Positions 55,205 through 63,938 of a DNA stretch of 64,000 nucleotides are shown here, piece after piece. The stretch comes from an archaeon (GTDB lineage: Archaea; Asgardarchaeota; Thorarchaeia; Thorarchaeales; Thorarchaeaceae): NCBI GenBank assembly GCA_024275415.1, contig JAJRZD010000017.1, positions 43,058 to 107,057 on the forward strand, written 5' to 3'. The notes beneath the pieces were generated by a model, which had not been told where the DNA came from, searched no databases, and saw only the letters and a program-made list of their open reading frames with translations. Made by a program: the position numbers and the translations under genes. Numbering within the stretch: position 1 is the stretch's first letter; each line of letters starts with the position of its first letter.

Positions 55205-55570
55205 ATGAGAGTGCTGGAGCTAGAAAAATCGAGAGATAGGGCATTGAAAAATGGGAATCTTTGGAGGGCAGCTATCGACCCGACCTCGCACTGGCTATTC
55301 CGAGCGGATGCCATGAGAGAGCTAGTCAAGGTCAATGACCCTAAGATCGAGGACTATGTTATCTCTTTGCTCACAACAGACGACATTGACCAATGGTTTA
55401 CAGCATTGGAGGTTCTTTCTCTCATCCCGACCGAGAAGGTGAGGCTCGCATTGATGAGCGAGTACAAGCGTGTGGACCGGGTACACAAGCCCTATGTCAT
55501 GCGGGCACTTGTGGGAAACGCCAGTCAGGAGCAGCTTGAAATGTTCCAGCCTACCACCTACGACTTCTAG
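55205..55570 (+). CDS. Small HEAT-repeat-like protein
   Basis: 121 residues from ATG 55205. About three helical hairpins with the HEAT/PBS-lyase-like pattern (WLFRADAMRELVKVNDPKIEDYVISLL, then QWFTALEVLSLIP) suggest a short alpha-solenoid for protein binding. It is independently transcribed and converges on the kinase-like membrane gene. Confidence 0.65.
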   Translation: MRVLELEKSRDRALKNGNLWRAAIDPTSHWLFRADAMRELVKVNDPKIEDYVISLLTTDDIDQWFTALEVLSLIPTEKVRLALMSEYKRVDRVHKPYVMRALVGNASQEQLEMFQPTTYDF

Positions 55571-55603
55571 GCAGACGACCAAAGACTTGCAGGATAGATC
55601 TGG

Positions 55604-56347
55604 TTAGAATAGTGCGAAGAGGCTCATCTCTGGGAATATCAGTACCCACATGAGCAACGCAGTCACCAAGGGAATAAAGAAGTTATCAGTCCATCCGACA
55701 CTGAACAGTTCGATGAGCATGATGACAAGACCGATGAATGCGATTTGCGGGATATAACACAAAGGGCATCTGTCTACGGAATAGAGTACCATTGCGACTA
55801 GCACTGATACCATGGTCATCGCATACACACCAAGACTGCCTTCAATTGATTTTCCATTGAATTTCCGGGACACGAAAGTTCCACCCACACTTCTCCCCAC
55901 AACCTCCCCTGCTGCATCACCCCATGCTACAGCCAATATGGCTGCCGAGAAGATCTCGGGGTGTTGAAAGAACATCAGGAACGCTAGGACGAACGCGACC
56001 ATGCCCATGAAGCCTGAAGCAAATGTGTTCAGCGAGCTCTCATTCTCTCTGCTTCCTGCCACTAGTAACTCGGAAATCAGACTGCTCTTATGGGCCCAGG
56101 CATACATCAATATCGTAAGGAATATCCCTGCCGCCAAGGAAGGGCCACTGATGGATGTGTATGAATGGACAGTAAGGGCAATGATGGAGCCCATTCCAAT
56201 ATGTACCAGTTTCCGCGGCTTCCAACGGTCAATCCCTCTCTCAGCCATTATGTAGGCTACAGCCAATATCACTCCTCCACCAAGTCCGGTGAACAGGGCA
56301 AGGATGACATCAATCTGTGTTAGATCGCCTATGATGAGTTCCACCAT
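55604..56347 (-). CDS. Phytol/dolichol kinase-like membrane enzyme
   Basis: 247 residues with about seven transmembrane helices. Signatures of the polyprenol kinase/CTP-transferase family are present: RKLVHIGMG, then AWGDAAGEVVGRSVG, then a Lys-rich GKSIEGSLG. Relatives phosphorylate phytol, dolichol or geranylgeraniol using CTP, which in archaea would serve lipid or dolichol-phosphate metabolism at the membrane. The alcohol substrate cannot be told. ATG 56347 chosen; TTG 56356 is the longer alternative. Confidence 0.75.
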   Translation of the reverse strand: MVELIIGDLTQIDVILALFTGLGGGVILAVAYIMAERGIDRWKPRKLVHIGMGSIIALTVHSYTSISGPSLAAGIFLTILMYAWAHKSSLISELLVAGSRENESSLNTFASGFMGMVAFVLAFLMFFQHPEIFSAAILAVAWGDAAGEVVGRSVGGTFVSRKFNGKSIEGSLGVYAMTMVSVLVAMVLYSVDRCPLCYIPQIAFIGLVIMLIELFSVGWTDNFFIPLVTALLMWVLIFPEMSLFALF

Positions 56348-56481
56348 TTGTACCAAGCCAAATCAACATCAACACCCATATCATATTATCTGCTTCCTAT
56401 TCAGTTCGTTGTGCCGGGGCTTTGACCTTAGAATAGGTAGCCTTCTGAATACCTGTTCATCGTCATGCTGGGCATACTATC

Positions 56482-57327
56482 TCACAATCGCTTGCAATCC
56501 CTGAATCTCAGGAACGATACACACGCGTTGAATTCCGCATACGTCTTTCCTAGATCAACCTGTTTGACAATCTCTGATTTTACGGCATCATAATAGTCAT
56601 GGAAGCATGATGGGTCTGTGGATTCCAATTTCATTTTGGCTTCATCCAGTGCTTCCCGAAAAGAGTCGATGATGTCAGACATTACTGAATTGCTAGAGAA
56701 CATCTGCCAGTGAAGGTCTGCGCTCTGGTACATTATTGCTCCGAGAAGCATCCTTTGGATCTCGAAGGTGGTTCCCCCAAGCTTTTCTAACAATCCCATA
56801 TCTTCGTGCTGATAAACTGATGCCATTGCGACATGAACGAGATACGGAAAGGAGATGACAAGAGCTGCTACTCTGTCGTTATCTTTCGCATCAACTAGAA
56901 AAATCTCGTTCTCGCTGAAGACCTGGGCTGCCAAGTCCACCTCAGCGGGTGCATCAAGCACGGGGATGACAGCAATCCTGTTGTTTGACAATGACGCTCC
57001 ATGACCAAATAGCGGGTGGATAGAGAGCGGAATGATATCTCCAGATGCGGCCTCTCGAAGCAGGTCAACCGTTGAGCCCTTGATGCTGGAGATCTCGCAC
57101 AAGACGCACGAACCCCTGAGATGTTCAGTAACCTCTCCTATGACTTCTGCCATCGCGTTGATGGGCACCGCGATGAGTACGAACTCTGCCTCGGATAGCA
57201 GTCCCGCCCTCTCATGATCTAAATGGGTGTGGACATCGATGCCAATCACCTCATGATGTGTGGCTTGAAAGAACCTCACGAACCAGCGTCCCATCGCGCC
57301 CTTGGAACCAATCACAATCACTCTCAC
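56482..57327 (-). CDS. tyrA: Prephenate dehydrogenase
   Basis: 281 residues from GTG 57327 (overlaps the upstream stop). The NAD(P)-binding motif VIGSKGAMGRWF opens the protein, followed by LIAVPINAM, CEISSIKG and the catalytic-site HPLFGHG, the standard order in TyrA. A helical dimerisation domain completes it. It oxidatively decarboxylates prephenate to 4-hydroxyphenylpyruvate in tyrosine synthesis. Gene order with the chorismate mutase-aminotransferase supports this. Confidence 0.85.
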   Translation of the reverse strand: MRVIVIGSKGAMGRWFVRFFQATHHEVIGIDVHTHLDHERAGLLSEAEFVLIAVPINAMAEVIGEVTEHLRGSCVLCEISSIKGSTVDLLREAASGDIIPLSIHPLFGHGASLSNNRIAVIPVLDAPAEVDLAAQVFSENEIFLVDAKDNDRVAALVISFPYLVHVAMASVYQHEDMGLLEKLGGTTFEIQRMLLGAIMYQSADLHWQMFSSNSVMSDIIDSFREALDEAKMKLESTDPSCFHDYYDAVKSEIVKQVDLGKTYAEFNACVSFLRFRDCKRL

Positions 57328-58718
57328 CCGACCACCTCGTCCATGATGTTGATTGCCTGTGCGATGGTGTCGATCGGTTGTGTCATTGCTATCCTAATGT
57401 GGTCAACATACCTTTTGCCGTAGGCAGAGCCTGGTGTGACACAAATGCCCCGCTCAAGCAGTTTCATGACAAATGTATCGCCGTTCATTATTGTAGTGTC
57501 GATGCGTGGAAACAGGTAGAAGCTACTTTGTGGCTCTCCCACGTTGAACTTGCTCCTCGATAGGAGCTTGTAGGATGCCAGCACGCGCTCCTTCATCAAC
57601 CTCTTGTACGACAAGCGCTCATCAATGCATGACAGTGCCTCTCGGGCTGCAATCTGGATGAATTCAGGTACACAGGTCACCATCATTCCTTGCAACTGTG
57701 CCATCCTCTTTATCCTCTCTCTCGATGAAACCACATAGCCAATCCTGAACCCCGTCATCCCAAAAGACTTGGACATTGAAGAGATGTAATCAGACTCGGA
57801 ACCCGGGAACTCCAAGATACTCGTATGAGGTACGATGCTGAAGTCTGAATAGACCTCATCGGAAATGACACTAACACCTCTCTCTTGAGTCACTGCGACA
57901 ATATCCTGCATCTCATCTCGAGTCAGGACATGTCCAGTCGGATTGCTGGGTGTGTTCAGGACCAGCAGGCTTGTGGACTCGTTCATTGCTTCTTCAATTA
58001 TATCAACATCAAGTTGCCATTCATTATGGGCATGGGTCTCGATGAACGTGGGCTTTCCGCCAAGAGCCCTGATACAACTCCCATATGGCGGGTAGGAAGG
58101 ACCAATGAGCAGTACCTCATCACCGGGTCGTAGAGCCGACATCAGGGACAGCCATATAGCACCTCTGGCACCTAGAGTCACTAGAACCTCATCCGACTCG
58201 ACCTCTCTTGCATGGCTTGTACCGATATGTTGCGCCAGCGCCTCTCTCAGTGAGTGGATCCCTGCCTCATGACAATAGTGTGAGGCTCCTCCTGCGATTG
58301 ATCTTGAGGCTGTCGTCTTCACCTTCGTGGGCGGGCCAAAGTCAGGCTCTCCAATCTCAAGATGTATGACCTGCTGTCCGTCCATCTCCAGCTTTTTTGC
58401 AATTGTATTCATTCGTGCAGGCGATAGTGGACGCTCATCCATCACGCTTGATTGAGCATTGATTGCATGCTCTATCAGATTGTTGAGGATTCTAAGGACT
58501 ATTCCCTCGCTCACTCCGTGATGTTTACACTTGTTGATGATGTCCGACCGCAGCCGTGCCTCAGCGGCCCTGTCGATGAGTGGAAGGCCTTGACGTTTCT
58601 TTTCAAGGGCTATCTCCTTTACAATCGACTGTCTGATCCCAATCTGCCGGATGATTTCCCTAGTCGCTCCAAGGACTTGCCTCCTAAGGGTTTCCAATGA
58701 ATAGATGTCAGTTGTCAA
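57324..58718 (-). CDS. Chorismate mutase-aminotransferase fusion
   Basis: 464 residues from TTG 58718, which has a strong GGGAGGT seven bases upstream; ATG 58784 would add 22 residues. The first 90 residues are an AroQ-type helical chorismate mutase (LRRQVLGATREII...RQSIVKEIALEKKRQGLPLIDRAAEARL order). From about 105 comes a class I/II PLP aminotransferase with EPDFGPPT, NTPSNPTG, SDEVYSDF and the PLP lysine in SSMSKSFGMTG. The fusion would make prephenate and transaminate the keto-acid products to tyrosine or phenylalanine. It is coupled to tyrA by a GTGA overlap. Confidence 0.85.
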   Translation of the reverse strand: MTTDIYSLETLRRQVLGATREIIRQIGIRQSIVKEIALEKKRQGLPLIDRAAEARLRSDIINKCKHHGVSEGIVLRILNNLIEHAINAQSSVMDERPLSPARMNTIAKKLEMDGQQVIHLEIGEPDFGPPTKVKTTASRSIAGGASHYCHEAGIHSLREALAQHIGTSHAREVESDEVLVTLGARGAIWLSLMSALRPGDEVLLIGPSYPPYGSCIRALGGKPTFIETHAHNEWQLDVDIIEEAMNESTSLLVLNTPSNPTGHVLTRDEMQDIVAVTQERGVSVISDEVYSDFSIVPHTSILEFPGSESDYISSMSKSFGMTGFRIGYVVSSRERIKRMAQLQGMMVTCVPEFIQIAAREALSCIDERLSYKRLMKERVLASYKLLSRSKFNVGEPQSSFYLFPRIDTTIMNGDTFVMKLLERGICVTPGSAYGKRYVDHIRIAMTQPIDTIAQAINIMDEVVG

Positions 58719-58727
58719 CGACGCTAC

Positions 58728-58768
58728 CTCCCTCACTATAGCGTACCGAGCTATAGCAAAGGAGGGAG
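58728..58768 (-). promoter_or_regulatory. Hairpin enclosing the Shine-Dalgarno of the aromatic operon
   Basis: On the minus strand CTCCCTC pairs with GAGGGAG, and inside it CTATAGC pairs with GCTATAG around a 7-nt loop. The distal arm contains the GGGAGG ribosome-binding sequence used by TTG 58718. A folded leader would hide the ribosome site. If instead ATG 58784 is the start, this is coding sequence. Confidence 0.45.
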
Positions 58769-58784
58769 CCAATCGGGTTGTCAT

Positions 58785-59527
58785 TCCATGGTGTTGTGTG
58801 TTCTTCCTTTTTCGTCAATTCGGGTAGGTTCGTACTCATAACAGTTTCACCAAAAGGAGATTGTGTATCCAGGAGCCAGTCGCTGCATACCGTTAACGAT
58901 GATCCCTATAGCTATGATAGAAAACCATTGAGTGGTCTAGTCCACCAAGCATATGGTTCCTCATCGTTTTGCCTCTCCCAAATGAGCATCCTGTCACCTA
59001 TTATATTTTCGCCTTCAAGACGCTCCTTATGATGGAGTGTCCTTGTGCGTTTAACTAGTTCAGGTGTTCGATAATATGATGCACTATCTTGACCACACTC
59101 CATTTTTCTGAACTGTTGTTGTTGACTAATTCACAAGATGCAGGATACATTAGTGCTGTCAAACATTGGATACCTCAATACGTTGGGACATACACCGCCG
59201 ACATCAGGCCCCTAAGATATTGCTCGGTTCTGTGAGCCTCATCTTTCCATCCTATCGACTTTATTTGCAGTCCTGTTAATACTGCATGATGCCCATTCGT
59301 TAAGTTTCGTTACTGTGAAAATGCGTGTCTTTCCAAGATTTTGTGCTGTCCCGTTCGAGTGTTACCATTGCTCTTGCGCTCCTTCGCAATTCGCCAATCC
59401 TCTGCGTTTTTAGGAGGGCTGTGTTGGTTGGGAGGTTTATATATCTCCATCAAGAAGGAACATCAGGAAAGGAGCTTGGTATCGGTTGGAGGATGCGAGT
59501 TTCCGTGAGATTGAGGAAGGTCTAAGG
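58785..59527. other. 740-base divergent intergenic region
   Basis: No convincing gene. It separates the aromatic operon from the secreted caspase-like gene. Near its right end is a TATA-like TTTATATAT (59436-59444) that could serve the rightward gene, followed by GAGGAAGG (59513-59520), the ribosome site for ATG 59528. A 10-codon mini-frame (59493-59525) sits directly before that ATG. Confidence 0.4.
59436..59444 (+). promoter_or_regulatory. Likely TATA box
   Basis: TTTATATAT about 90 bp before ATG 59528, implying a leader of about 60 nt that contains the Shine-Dalgarno. Confidence 0.45.
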
Positions 59528-61567
59528 ATGCGTGTGAACCGTCGATCTGGTATCGTATTATGTGCCGTATTGATAACTGTGATGTTGTCGTTCCAGCTGG
59601 TCGCTGCTACTGCGTGGACTGCTGATGCTGCGAATGATGGCCCTGGGATCGTCATACTCCAGATGTCTGATGACCCTGACACTGATTGGGCTGTCCGTGA
59701 CCTGTTGAACAGGTTATCAGCCTTTATAGTGGACGACCTGTACTTCCCTGACCGTGTGCGAGTGGTCAAGACAAGCGACCCCTATGTGGCTACCCGACTG
59801 GAGGGGGAGATTGTCATCTATGCCTCCCACGGTGGTCCACTGGGGATCGTCACAGGGAAACGACTGACCCTCTGGGACACGATGGCCGACATCGTGATGG
59901 ACTCGCCTGCAGTCCTGCACCTGTTCATGGCGTGTTCAAGCAAGGACATCTTGCGCTACGGTGACGAGGAGTCAGGGAAGAAGCTGTACACGGTAACGGG
60001 GTCACGTCCTGCCGAGGTCACCAACGTGGAGATCACGGCAATGGTGATGCTTGCCCTTGGGTTGGACGCAGACTATGTGGAACAGTACCGGACAGAGGAA
60101 CTGACCCGTGCGAAGTACCTGATACAGAACGGGATCAGTGTGCATATCATGGACTTCCAGCAGGTGGTATTGGACGAGATCGAGTACATCGACAACACCT
60201 ACTCAGACTCGTACACCAGCACACACCGGGTGTACAGGTATTCCGTCGAAACCACTATCTCAGGGTTAGGTGGGTTCTCAGACCTGCCGCTTGACCTTCA
60301 AGACATTATCGTGCATTATTATCGCCTCTACGTCGACCAAGACGGTGTGCCGACTCTCAGGAATCTTGAGGACTTGCGGATAACCTATACGAAGAACTAC
60401 TACTACGAGGCGTGGTGGGTCGTCGATGAAAACCCGCCCCCAGCAGACGACCCAGACCCTACACCACCTCCGAAGGACGAACCGCTCGCAGCCCCTGACC
60501 CCGGAGACCCGACACTGTTCTCCTCGACCTACGTGACTACAGCCGCTGCAACAAGCGGTCATTGGGAGTACGGACCCGACCAGTTCTCTGGGGGGACCTA
60601 TTCTGGAGTGGTCATCTACTCTGGTGACGGAAGTGACTGGGTCCAGGTCGTGGTCAACGTGACCGCAAGCGGTCCCACACTTGCATCTGACGGCAAGACG
60701 AACGTCGAATCGATATCCCTGAACCAGTATGGCGCTCGTGGTGTGTCTGTGTCCAAGCAGAAAGTGGACGGGGCCTGGCAGGAACCAGTTGTGACCCGGA
60801 ACCCATCCCGTACCGGTGGAGCATGGTCTGACCCTGCGGTCAAAGTGGACTACGAATATGATTCAAGCTGGCCACTGATGCCCGGGTACTCAGCAAAGAC
60901 TACAGGCTCACTCCGGTCCAATGGCGAATACCTCTATGTCACCGGCATCCCGACCGGCACAGGATGGCACGGCCCCTCCTTCGTCCGTACCCTTCCGTCA
61001 TACTTCAAGCTCAAGGACCTGGGCTCTTTCAGCGCGAACATGTCATTATACCATGCAGGCGTCAAGAGCAGGATGACATCGACCTTCGTGAACCTGTATG
61101 ACTCGAACAGGAAACTAGTCGTTGCCTTGCAGATGGCAGATGCTTGGGCATCCTACACAAAATGTTACTTACGAGTGACCTTCTACAAGGAGGATGGCAC
61201 ATATGCAGCACTAAAGTCTGGTTATGTCTACACTGACCTGAATGGCATTGCGACCTTGCGGTACGACCCATTGGTCGGAGTCTTCGCAGATGTCCCCGGA
61301 AAGAGCGAAACCCTCCTGTATGCACGAAACCAGGTCAACGAGGACCGCTTGATCAAGTACGTAGCCATCCAGAGCTACCGGTACTCGAGCTACTCCGAGC
61401 ATGATGAACGCATCTATAACATCCGGTTGGACTACGCAGGCTCCGAGTACACGGTGTTCCACGACACCGCCAATGACATGGACGAGTTCGTGAAGTCCCC
61501 CGACTTCCCCTACGGCTCTCGTTCGGACGGGATCTCTTGGCGGTGCCCTCTGGTCAGAGCTACATGA
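59528..61567 (+). CDS. Secreted caspase-like (clan CD) domain plus beta-sandwich repeats, N-terminal part of frameshifted gene
   Basis: 679 residues from ATG 59528. Signal peptide at 5-34 ending ATAWTADA. Residues 38-230 resemble a clan CD cysteine peptidase fold: strand EIVIYASHGGPLG with His101-Gly, then strand LHLFMACSSKD with Cys136, the His/Cys order and spacing of caspases, gingipains and CHAT proteases. Residues 295-330 are a Pro/Asp-rich linker, then come concanavalin-like beta-sandwich units with TGTGWHGPSFVRTLP. The frame ends within the start of a second such unit; the following ORF resumes it in another frame, so the gene is broken near 61530-61545. Peptidase activity is predicted, not shown. 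Confidence 0.7.
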   Translation: MRVNRRSGIVLCAVLITVMLSFQLVAATAWTADAANDGPGIVILQMSDDPDTDWAVRDLLNRLSAFIVDDLYFPDRVRVVKTSDPYVATRLEGEIVIYASHGGPLGIVTGKRLTLWDTMADIVMDSPAVLHLFMACSSKDILRYGDEESGKKLYTVTGSRPAEVTNVEITAMVMLALGLDADYVEQYRTEELTRAKYLIQNGISVHIMDFQQVVLDEIEYIDNTYSDSYTSTHRVYRYSVETTISGLGGFSDLPLDLQDIIVHYYRLYVDQDGVPTLRNLEDLRITYTKNYYYEAWWVVDENPPPADDPDPTPPPKDEPLAAPDPGDPTLFSSTYVTTAAATSGHWEYGPDQFSGGTYSGVVIYSGDGSDWVQVVVNVTASGPTLASDGKTNVESISLNQYGARGVSVSKQKVDGAWQEPVVTRNPSRTGGAWSDPAVKVDYEYDSSWPLMPGYSAKTTGSLRSNGEYLYVTGIPTGTGWHGPSFVRTLPSYFKLKDLGSFSANMSLYHAGVKSRMTSTFVNLYDSNRKLVVALQMADAWASYTKCYLRVTFYKEDGTYAALKSGYVYTDLNGIATLRYDPLVGVFADVPGKSETLLYARNQVNEDRLIKYVAIQSYRYSSYSEHDERIYNIRLDYAGSEYTVFHDTANDMDEFVKSPDFPYGSRSDGISWRCPLVRAT

Positions 61568-62901
61568 AGTTCACCTCCATCGCCACAGGTTCCGGTTGGC
61601 ACGGTCCCATGTACGTCCACACCCTCGACAGGCCCTTCCGCCTGTACCAACTGGAGGAGTTCTCCGTCATTGGACAGCTTGTCCAGAGTTCGAACACCAA
61701 CGGCAAGACCTACGTGGGCCTCTTCGACGAGAACAAACGCCTCGCCCTGCTGGTCTTCTGGGGCGACTCCTGGGTGGGGAGCAAGAAGGGGTACTTCAAC
61801 GTCTACTACTACCCCCAGAGCGGCGGTTACTATACGCAAGGCTCAGGGTACCTCTACTACTCCTTCACCAAGACGGGGAAGTTGTGGTGGGGCCCGTACC
61901 ATGGCGGTGACGGTGCCGTCTTCGCAAGCATCGACGGGGCAGGGTCATCGCAACCCATCGGGGAGGTGGAGAACGCCTCCCGGGTCATCAAGTACGTGGG
62001 GGTCCTGGGCTACCGCATGGACAGCTACACCCTGGTGGACATGCGCCTCCACGACGTCAACGTGGTCGCCGATTTGAACGAGCAAAATCCAAACTCGTCC
62101 ACACCACCGCCAACGCGGGACCCGCCCGCTGGGGAAACCCAATCCTCAGTGGACTACGATGGCACAAGTTCTTCACCTAAGGCTTCCATGATAAATGCAG
62201 ATGTTGATCTTTCGGCTGCATCTTTAAGGATAGCCACATTTTGGACCGGCTGGTGGCCTCTTCTCCACTTTGTTGTAGACGTTTCTATTGCGCCCGATCA
62301 AGTACCCGCGGGACATCCGGCAAAGCCTGCTGAAGGAAAACTAATTCATATTAGCGTTGCGAAGAATCTCTTTGGTATAACAGAAGACCAGCAAATTGAA
62401 ATACTCGGCGATGGTTCTTTCGGTCAGCCCTCTGATGAAATCCTTAACCAGCAAGTCGATTTATTAAGCGGTATCATGCTTGGATCTTTGAACTTGGCTT
62501 TGATTGGACTTGAGATTGCCTCATCAACCGGCAATGCACCAGCTGTAGCTAGCTTTATTGCTTCGACGGTCATTCTCACGTTGAGCTTTTTCGGTCTGGT
62601 GGATTGGTTCCAACAGAAAATGCTCGATGAGGGCAAGTGGACTCACTATGAATGTTTCCACCAATGGTTGATGATAGGTCTCGGAATTATCATTAACATG
62701 CTGATGGTTGGGGCATTATCCATGTTCCTCAATTTCATTGATCCACTGACACCAGTAGCAACGATTGCATTGGAGTGGGCAAGCGAGATGGCTCCTATTA
62801 GGACAATAGCTGCGGGAGCAAAGTTGGCTTTCTTCTACCTATTGGCTATGGCAATAACTAGCTTTTTACGTGCTCTGCGACACCTAATAGAATCATTCTA
62901 G
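61537..62901 (+). CDS. C-terminal part of the frameshifted gene: beta-sandwich, linker, membrane module
   Basis: 454 residues in the frame starting at TTG 61537. It begins within a beta-sandwich unit (ATGSGWHGPMYVHTLD) closely similar to the one in the previous ORF. Then comes a Pro/Asn-rich linker (about 62070-62150) and a different C-terminal module: a soluble part followed by four or five hydrophobic helices (from about 62460). Base composition falls from GC-rich to clearly A/T-richer at about 62150, so the C-terminal module seems separately acquired. Loss of one base would explain the frame break. Function of the module is unknown; pore formation is one possibility. Confidence 0.65.
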   Translation: MAVPSGQSYMKFTSIATGSGWHGPMYVHTLDRPFRLYQLEEFSVIGQLVQSSNTNGKTYVGLFDENKRLALLVFWGDSWVGSKKGYFNVYYYPQSGGYYTQGSGYLYYSFTKTGKLWWGPYHGGDGAVFASIDGAGSSQPIGEVENASRVIKYVGVLGYRMDSYTLVDMRLHDVNVVADLNEQNPNSSTPPPTRDPPAGETQSSVDYDGTSSSPKASMINADVDLSAASLRIATFWTGWWPLLHFVVDVSIAPDQVPAGHPAKPAEGKLIHISVAKNLFGITEDQQIEILGDGSFGQPSDEILNQQVDLLSGIMLGSLNLALIGLEIASSTGNAPAVASFIASTVILTLSFFGLVDWFQQKMLDEGKWTHYECFHQWLMIGLGIIINMLMVGALSMFLNFIDPLTPVATIALEWASEMAPIRTIAAGAKLAFFYLLAMAITSFLRALRHLIESF

Positions 62902-62923
62902 AAACACCCGGAGATGGTAAATC

Positions 62924-63463
62924 ATGGATACCATGGACATGTTCATAATCTATCTAGTAGGCATCATTCTAGTGAGCATTCCCAACCTTCTATTTCAGAG
63001 GGAGATATTTCGCTGCACACTACGCAAGAAATGGGGGCTCTCTCTCGCACCTAGTTCCAAGTTCGATGAGTTGGCCGCCCACACAGTATGCGGCGACCAT
63101 AAATGCCTGAAGAGATCAGCCATGATTTCCATCCCTTTACTGCTTTGCTCCATTGGTCTTCTTTTTTGGCCGAATATTCTCCATACTCCCTCCTCGCGGT
63201 ATGCGATACCTCTGATTCTATCTATCCTAGTACTCAACATCTTCATGCCACTTGTACGACTCTGTGTTGAGCGATGGGCTGACCCCGTTGAAAAGGCAAT
63301 GGATTTCATTAGGAGGTATGAGCAACGGCCACAAGATGGGATTCACAACACCGAGCTACAGACTCTTTTGAGCCGATTAGACATGACCGGAGAGGTGTTT
63401 CGCACAGCCTACGCGAAATTGAATGAGGATCAGAACACTCTTGATTCCGAACCGATTGGTTAA
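62924..63463 (+). CDS. Membrane protein downstream of the secreted protein
   Basis: 179 residues from ATG 62924, 22 bases after the previous stop. Three hydrophobic segments (about 6-25, 66-84, 92-113) and a cytosolic helical tail. Contains a HTVCGDHKC motif between helices. Not recognised. Its position directly after the variable C-terminal module would fit an immunity protein if this is a toxin locus (inference). Confidence 0.55.
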   Translation: MDTMDMFIIYLVGIILVSIPNLLFQREIFRCTLRKKWGLSLAPSSKFDELAAHTVCGDHKCLKRSAMISIPLLLCSIGLLFWPNILHTPSSRYAIPLILSILVLNIFMPLVRLCVERWADPVEKAMDFIRRYEQRPQDGIHNTELQTLLSRLDMTGEVFRTAYAKLNEDQNTLDSEPIG

Positions 63464-63524
63464 GTGATAGTGCTCAGACTAGCAATACCGCGGTTACTGG
63501 ACAAACGAGGATGCATTTTGGTTC

Positions 63525-63770
63525 TTGTGGAACTACGGCTCAGCGTATTTCATTGCTGGGGCCGGTGCCATAACAGCAGCAATGCTATTGCCCAAGATTA
63601 TTGGATCATCCGCAGCTCTTGCAATTGAATTCCTCGATGCTGCCAAAACTAGATTCGGCCCATTAACATACCTGCCTTCGTTTAGCATTCTGGCTTCAGC
63701 AACTATTTTAGGGATTGGGCTTGTTTTGTGGCTTACTGCTACGAGCGATTATGGATGGTACTGGTGGTAA
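63525..63770 (+). CDS. Small two-helix membrane protein
   Basis: 81 residues from TTG 63525. Two hydrophobic segments (9-32 and 53-71). The frame continues open upstream to a stop at 63480 with normal-looking residues but no start codon, so the 5' end may be damaged or use a rare start. Not recognised. Confidence 0.4.
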   Translation: MWNYGSAYFIAGAGAITAAMLLPKIIGSSAALAIEFLDAAKTRFGPLTYLPSFSILASATILGIGLVLWLTATSDYGWYWW

Positions 63771-63815
63771 CCATGGTGAATGAGGAAGCGATATGGTTCA
63801 TGAAGGGGATGAAAG

Positions 63816-63938
63816 ATGACAGCAAGTGAGATGGCGATCGTATATACCGTTTATTGTAAATTGTACAACACTCTGGTGACCAAGGTTGTACAACTAACAA
63901 TGAACGGTAAGGCACATGCCTATCGTCAATACGATTGA
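63816..63938 (+). CDS. Possible 40-residue gene over the dyad element
   Basis: ATG 63816 follows GGGGATGAAAG. The frame spans the 34-bp dyad element and gives LYNTLVTKVVQLTMNG, similar to AYNTLVSRFVQLPLNG read from copy A. The match could reflect a shared coding remnant or merely the shared DNA element. Low confidence. Confidence 0.25.
   Translation: MTASEMAIVYTVYCKLYNTLVTKVVQLTMNGKAHAYRQYD
63861..63894 (+). repeat. 34-bp dyad element, copy B
   Basis: TTGTACAAC and GTTGTACAA form perfect 9-bp inverted arms around 15 bases; 30 of 33 positions match 21904-21937. It lies just before the orphan linker frame at 63916, where it could be a promoter operator. Confidence 0.55.

Noticed and set aside
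61596..62142. Long alternative frames on both strands over the GC-rich beta-sandwich region
   Set aside because: They are Arg/Pro-rich shadows of the real frame, caused by high GC at third positions.
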